From Streptosporangiaceae bacterium (GTDB lineage: Bacteria; Actinomycetota; Actinomycetes; Streptosporangiales; Streptosporangiaceae): DNA of 9,289 nucleotides. The stretch spans positions 1 to 9,289 of the forward strand of contig JASHTQ010000249.1 in the NCBI GenBank assembly GCA_030040475.1, given 5' to 3'. Made by a program: the position numbers and the translations under genes. Positions 7,201 through 9,289 of this stretch are shown in pieces. Below the pieces are notes generated by a model. The model did no database searches and was not told the DNA's origin. It saw nothing but the letters and a program-made list of their open reading frames with translations. Each line of letters opens with the position of its first letter. Within the stretch, counting starts at the first letter, position 1.

Positions 7201-7636
7201 GATCCCGGCCACCTATCCCGGGGACGCGCCGCGGGGGCCGGTCGTCGCCATCGCCGACGAGTGCTCGGGATCCGACGGCGACATCGTCACCGGTGCCATC
7301 CGCCTGCTCCGGCTTGGCCCGGTCGTCGGCGCCAGGACCTGGGGCGGCGTCATCGGTTACGACTTCGAGCACGAGCTGGTCGACGGAACGCAGATCACCG
7401 TGCCGCGGCTGGCCTTCTGGTTCGAAGACTACGGCTGGGGCGTGGAAAACCACGGCGTCGACCCCGATGTCGAGGTCATCATGTCGCCAGACGACTGGGC
7501 GGCGGGGCGGGACACCCAGCTGGAGACCGCGGCCGACCTCGCGCTCGAAGCTCTCCGCCAGCGGCCCGCGGCGCGGCCCCCCGACCCGCGCACCAGGCCC
7601 TCCAAGCGCCGGCCGCCGCTGCCGCCGCGAGCCTAG
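4289..7636 (+). CDS. Tricorn protease homologue (S41-type peptidase)
   Basis: Encodes 1115 residues from GTG 4289 (1118 from the in-frame ATG 4280; numbering below uses that ATG). Tricorn is a large cytoplasmic serine protease that cuts oligopeptides left by the proteasome or other ATP-dependent proteases. Seen: N-terminal SPGYLRFP...VWLAP..GGRAWR typical of the six-bladed propeller (about 5-310), second propeller (about 320-700), core start near 705, PDZ with GDVLLAVDGRPV (837-848), then the catalytic domain. By motif and spacing, Ser772-His773 (GTSHAY), Ser998-Asp999 (GSDGD) and Glu1056 (GVENHGV) match the Thermoplasma tetrad Ser745/His746/Ser965/Glu1023; the 58-residue Ser-to-Glu spacing is identical. 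Asp969 matches Asp936, the S1 residue favouring basic side chains. So it should be active. A basic Pro-rich tail (1094-1118) ends it. The GTG is preferred because of the -10 just upstream and the lack of an SD. The hydrolase follows after 32 bp. Confidence 0.95.
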   Translation: MTSPGYLRFPHVTDDLVVFVAADDVWLAPVMGGRAWRFTTDQAAAATPRLTPDGTHVAWVSARDGSPEVYTASVADGTSTRLTYWGTSWARVCGWTPAGEVLAVSAANQPFGHFVRARALTTALSGGPGAERVLPLGPVSDLSLGVSGDDADTVGLLTGTWGRFNSEPANWKRYRGGTAGRLWAGPATAIAAAAPQTAGRVPDPFRRVLADLPAQFGSPMIVGGRLAFISDHEGTGNVYSCALDGSDLRRHTDHDGWYARQASTDGRRIVYARGGELWLLDDLQAAGPVRLDIALGSPAGGRAPRLVTAEEHIGSLSVDRGGRASAIEVRGTVHWLTHRDGPARAVSVVPGARARFPQVLGTGGQVIWATDAAGSDGLAVGPGDPAGSGDPAGSPRLIATGQVGRITGLAAAPDGKTAAVAAQDGRLRLVDAGSGQVRQISASDNGVVTGLAWSPDSAWLAWSQPAEHPGGSNTNPLRRLRLARIADGEVFDATDGRFVDTEPVFTLDGKYLAFLSVRDFDPIYDAHFFDLTFPYGARPYLLPLDATTPSPFAPELGGRPVGEPAGSQADAGGDPDVPPVLVQPAGMADRIVAVPVPEARYSGLRAVRDGLAWLRRPVTGNLGIGGAQPGGEAPRPALERFDFARREPCELAGEVDWFEASADGTRLVISDRGKLTVIPAEHEDDGDHPDDKIEVDRSRARFLLDPPAMWRQAYAEAGRIMRTDFWVPDMADVDWDAVLDEYRPLLDRITTGSEFVDLLWEIFGELGTSHAYAYPPDGGTPAARQAEQAGPGLLGADMERSGDAWRLTRVVRGDTSDPRARAPLAAPGAGISVGDVLLAVDGRPVGPEGPGPLLIGAAGKPVELTVAPADGSRPRSVPVVPLRSDTRLRYLDWVRAKRAQVHKLGEGRIGYLHVPDMMSQGWSDFHRDLRTEMLRDALIVDVRGNTGGHTSELIVEKLARRVIAWDVPSGMIPATYPGDAPRGPVVAIADECSGSDGDIVTGAIRLLRLGPVVGARTWGGVIGYDFEHELVDGTQITVPRLAFWFEDYGWGVENHGVDPDVEVIMSPDDWAAGRDTQLETAADLALEALRQRPAARPPDPRTRPSKRRPPLPPRA
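5433..5468 (+). repeat. Two-copy 18-bp tandem repeat inside the tricorn gene
   Basis: Copies at 5433-5450 and 5451-5468 differ at one base and encode GDPAGS twice (about residues 386-397). They sit in a Gly/Pro-rich loop of the second propeller region, so they look like a harmless loop expansion by slippage. Confidence 0.85.
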
Positions 7637-7659
7637 ACCGCACTCCCGTGACACCACCT

Positions 7660-7663
7660 GGAG
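7660..7663 (+). promoter_or_regulatory. Ribosome binding site of the alpha/beta hydrolase
   Basis: GGAG lies 5 nt upstream of ATG 7669 and favours that start over an in-frame GTG at 7648, which has no SD sequence before it. Confidence 0.7.
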
Positions 7664-7668
7664 CGAGG

Positions 7669-8394
7669 ATGGATGAGACGTTCGTGCTCTTGCACGGATC
7701 ATGGCACGGCGGATGGGCCTGGGAGCCGACCGCGTGGTGCCTGCGCGAACTCGGTCACACCGTGTATACGCCCACGTACCCCGGACACTGGCCCGGGGTG
7801 AGCCGGGCAGGCATCACTCACGACGATTACGTCCGGGCCGTGACGGGCTTCATCGAGAGCAGGGACCTGCGCGACGTCGTTCTCGTCGGCCACAGCTTCG
7901 GCGGTTCCGTGGTCAGCCGGGTTTCCCAGGTCATACCCGACCGGCTGAGGCGCCTGGTGTTCCATACCGCGTTCGTGGTGCAGGACGGCACCAGCGTCAA
8001 CGACAATATCCCGGCCGAGCAGACCGAATTGTTCGCGAAGGCCGCCGAGGAGAGCCCCGACCAGACGGTGGAATGCTCCTGGGAGGTGTTCCGCGACCTC
8101 TTCATCCAGGACGCGCGACCGCAGGACGCCAGGTCGGTGTGGGAGCGGCTGGTGCCGCAGCCCTTCCAGCCGTGGGATGCCAAGCTCGATCTCGCCGAGT
8201 TCTACCGTGCCGGGCCGCCCAAGAGCTACATCGCCGTGGCCGACGACCGGGCGCTGCCCGAGGGGAGCTGGCATCCGGGCATGTCGTCCCGGCTGGGCCG
8301 CTGCAAGATCGTCGAGATGTCGGGCAGCCACGAGGTGATGTTCACCCGCCCGGCCGAGCTGGCCCGCAAGCTCGTCGAAGCGGCCCGCGACTGA
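7669..8394 (+). CDS. Alpha/beta hydrolase (methylesterase/hydroxynitrile-lyase-like fold)
   Basis: A 241-residue cytoplasmic alpha/beta hydrolase with no signal peptide. Seen: oxyanion-hole segment FVLLHGSWHGGWAW (5-18), nucleophile elbow VGHSFGG with Ser76 (73-79), acid candidates Asp192/Asp193 in AVADDRALP, and catalytic His221 in SGSHEVMFTRP (218-228). The compact size and the HGSWHGGW and SGSHEVMFT motifs resemble the esterase group that includes plant salicylate methylesterases and hydroxynitrile lyases; substrate unknown. Start ATG 7669 has GGAG 5 nt upstream. It begins 32 bp after the tricorn stop with no visible terminator, so co-transcription is likely. In Thermoplasma the tricorn partner F1 is also an alpha/beta hydrolase (proline iminopeptidase, about 290 residues), but this protein is shorter and shows no clear aminopeptidase cap, so equivalence is not supported. 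Its stop abuts the stop of the convergent methyltransferase. Confidence 0.9.
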   Translation: MDETFVLLHGSWHGGWAWEPTAWCLRELGHTVYTPTYPGHWPGVSRAGITHDDYVRAVTGFIESRDLRDVVLVGHSFGGSVVSRVSQVIPDRLRRLVFHTAFVVQDGTSVNDNIPAEQTELFAKAAEESPDQTVECSWEVFRDLFIQDARPQDARSVWERLVPQPFQPWDAKLDLAEFYRAGPPKSYIAVADDRALPEGSWHPGMSSRLGRCKIVEMSGSHEVMFTRPAELARKLVEAARD

Positions 8395-8398
8395 TCAG
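8391..8398. other. Shared stop-codon palindrome CTGATCAG of two convergent genes
   Basis: TGA of the hydrolase (8392-8394) and TGA of the methyltransferase (8397-8395, minus) are directly adjacent and form TGATCA, with no intergenic base. No intrinsic terminator is visible between the genes, so each transcript must run into the other gene or end by Rho or another route. Confidence 0.9.
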
Positions 8399-9177
8399 GC
8401 TGCCACCGCGATCACGGCGTAACGGTCGGCGGCCTCGGCATAGTCGGTGTCGATTTCCCGCAACCCCGCCAGCTCGAGCCGCTCGCGCAGTTCGCCGAGC
8501 GTGAAGGGGAGGAACGAGAGCCGGTATTCGTGCTGCTCGGTCCGCTCGCCGTCCTCGAACAGGAACACCAGGTGGGCGATGTGCTCCTGGTCGAGCCGAT
8601 CCGGCACCTCCCACGCGTACAGCACCACGCACCGGCGCCCGGCGCGCACCCGGACCCGGTCGAAGACCTGGACGATCCGGCGCTCGGCGTGCAGCTTCTC
8701 CCAGTTGCGGGAGTCGACCACCACGTGCCCGCCGGGACGGGCCATCCGCCGCAGCCCGGTGAGCGCCTGGACCATCGCGTCCCGGCCGGCCGCGTGCACC
8801 AGCGCGTTGCCGGTGCACAGCACGACGTCGAACCGCTCGTCGATGGCGGCCGGCAGGTCCGCCCACAGGCAGCGCTGGGCCGCGATCGCCAGCCCCTCCC
8901 GCCGGAACCGCGCCGCGGCGACCTGGACCATCGCCTCGCTCCCGTCGGCCGCCCGCACGCTGAAGCCCCGGCGGGCGAGAACCGCCGCGTCTATGCCGGT
9001 CCCGCAGGCCGCGTCGAGCACGGCGCCGCCCGGGCCGATCCGCTGCAGCAGGCGCGCCGCCGCGGGCCGGTTGATCGCGGCCCCGCCGGCCAGCGCGCCG
9101 TCGTCGAATATCCAGTCGTAGTCGGCCGCCAGGCCATGGTAGGGGTCAGCCACGAGGCCCAGTCTGCCAGGCAGCAC
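8395..9177 (-). CDS. Class I SAM-dependent methyltransferase, glycine/sarcosine N-methyltransferase-like
   Basis: A 260-residue soluble methyltransferase with a Rossmann-type fold. Seen: DPYHGLAADYDWIFDD (11-26), motif I VLDAACGTGIDA (53-64) for SAM binding, the acidic turn RAADGSEAM (75-83), WADLP (105-109), FDVVLCTGNALVHAAG (116-131), MARPGGHVVVDSRNWEKL (145-162), and a beta-rich C-terminal part ending in DRYAVIAVAA. The TGNALVH and DSRNWEKL signatures resemble those of glycine/sarcosine N-methyltransferases (GNSxxHL and DHRNYD), so a small amine or amino acid is the likely methyl acceptor; this is family-level inference. Start: the frame opens at GTG 9177 without a convincing SD; GTG 9153 (VADPYHGL) is a credible alternative because family similarity begins only there. 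It is convergent with the hydrolase, so it is not in the tricorn operon. Confidence 0.85.
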   Translation of the reverse strand: MLPGRLGLVADPYHGLAADYDWIFDDGALAGGAAINRPAAARLLQRIGPGGAVLDAACGTGIDAAVLARRGFSVRAADGSEAMVQVAAARFRREGLAIAAQRCLWADLPAAIDERFDVVLCTGNALVHAAGRDAMVQALTGLRRMARPGGHVVVDSRNWEKLHAERRIVQVFDRVRVRAGRRCVVLYAWEVPDRLDQEHIAHLVFLFEDGERTEQHEYRLSFLPFTLGELRERLELAGLREIDTDYAEAADRYAVIAVAA

Positions 9178-9289
9178 CGGCTACCCGCGCGCCGGCCACA
9201 GGCAACCCCGTGCAGGGCTCTATCGTCCGGGGGCGCCAATGGCTCACGCCTCTCCGATGCGCGGCACAACACGTTAAGAAAAAACCGGC

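Noticed and set aside
7261..7668. Upstream extension of the hydrolase frame into the tricorn gene
   Set aside because: The extension overlaps the tricorn catalytic domain and translates to an Arg/Pro-rich stretch; the hydrolase fold begins at MDETFVLLHG with an SD just before it.
4295..7702. Very long open frame (1135 codons) antisense to tricorn
   Set aside because: It is a shadow of GC-rich codon usage in the tricorn gene: its translation is Arg/Gly/Pro/Val-rich with no recognisable domain, while the plus strand encodes all tricorn motifs.
8342..8866. 174-codon minus-strand frame overlapping the methyltransferase and the hydrolase end
   Set aside because: Out-of-frame shadow of the methyltransferase on the same strand; Arg/Ala/Gly-rich with no domain.
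9178..9289. Short A-rich end (TTAAGAAAAAA) as terminator or promoter; 12-codon ORF at 9239
   Set aside because: No hairpin precedes the A/T run in either orientation, no paired -35/-10 found, and the mini-ORF is too short to support.

Overview
The window reads as chromosomal DNA of a high-GC actinomycete (Actinomycetota). The base composition is strongly GC-rich with G/C in third codon positions, GTG starts are used, long antisense shadow frames are common, and a conservon-type sensor kinase/Roadblock pair is present, a hallmark of filamentous actinobacteria. I cannot name the genus. I see no tRNA, rRNA, CRISPR, insertion sequence or phage gene.

Left half, minus strand (about 1-3721): a three-gene set transcribed right to left. 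First is an 879-residue CvnA-like histidine kinase with two membrane segments, an extracytoplasmic helical sensor region of nitrate/nitrite-sensor (NIT) type, HAMP, an ATPase domain and a long disordered tail. It overlaps by 4 nt (GTGA) a 134-residue Roadblock/LC7 protein (CvnB-like). After 126 bp comes a lipoprotein of the branched-chain amino-acid/amide ABC-transporter substrate-binding family, cut by the window edge. The DUF742 (CvnC) and small-GTPase (CvnD) genes that normally complete a conservon are not between these genes. The arrangement suggests membrane sensing tied to nutrient (perhaps nitrogen or amino-acid) uptake; this is inference.

Centre (3722-4288): a long divergent intergenic region with an AT-rich island, several short interrupted palindromes, and a direct repeat near the right-hand gene. 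It is the probable control region for both directions.

Right half, plus strand (4289-8394): a tricorn-protease homologue with two beta-propellers, PDZ and catalytic tetrad intact, probably translated from a leaderless mRNA starting at a GTG. It is followed 32 bp later by a small alpha/beta hydrolase with its own Shine-Dalgarno sequence, probably in one operon. Tricorn degrades oligopeptides released by the proteasome or other proteases; whether the hydrolase assists it is unknown.

Far right (8395-9177, minus strand): a class I SAM-dependent methyltransferase resembling the glycine/sarcosine N-methyltransferase group. It converges on the hydrolase with no intergenic base; the two stop codons form the palindrome TGATCA. 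The last 112 bases (9178-9289) lie upstream of the methyltransferase and show no gene or clear promoter that I can support.
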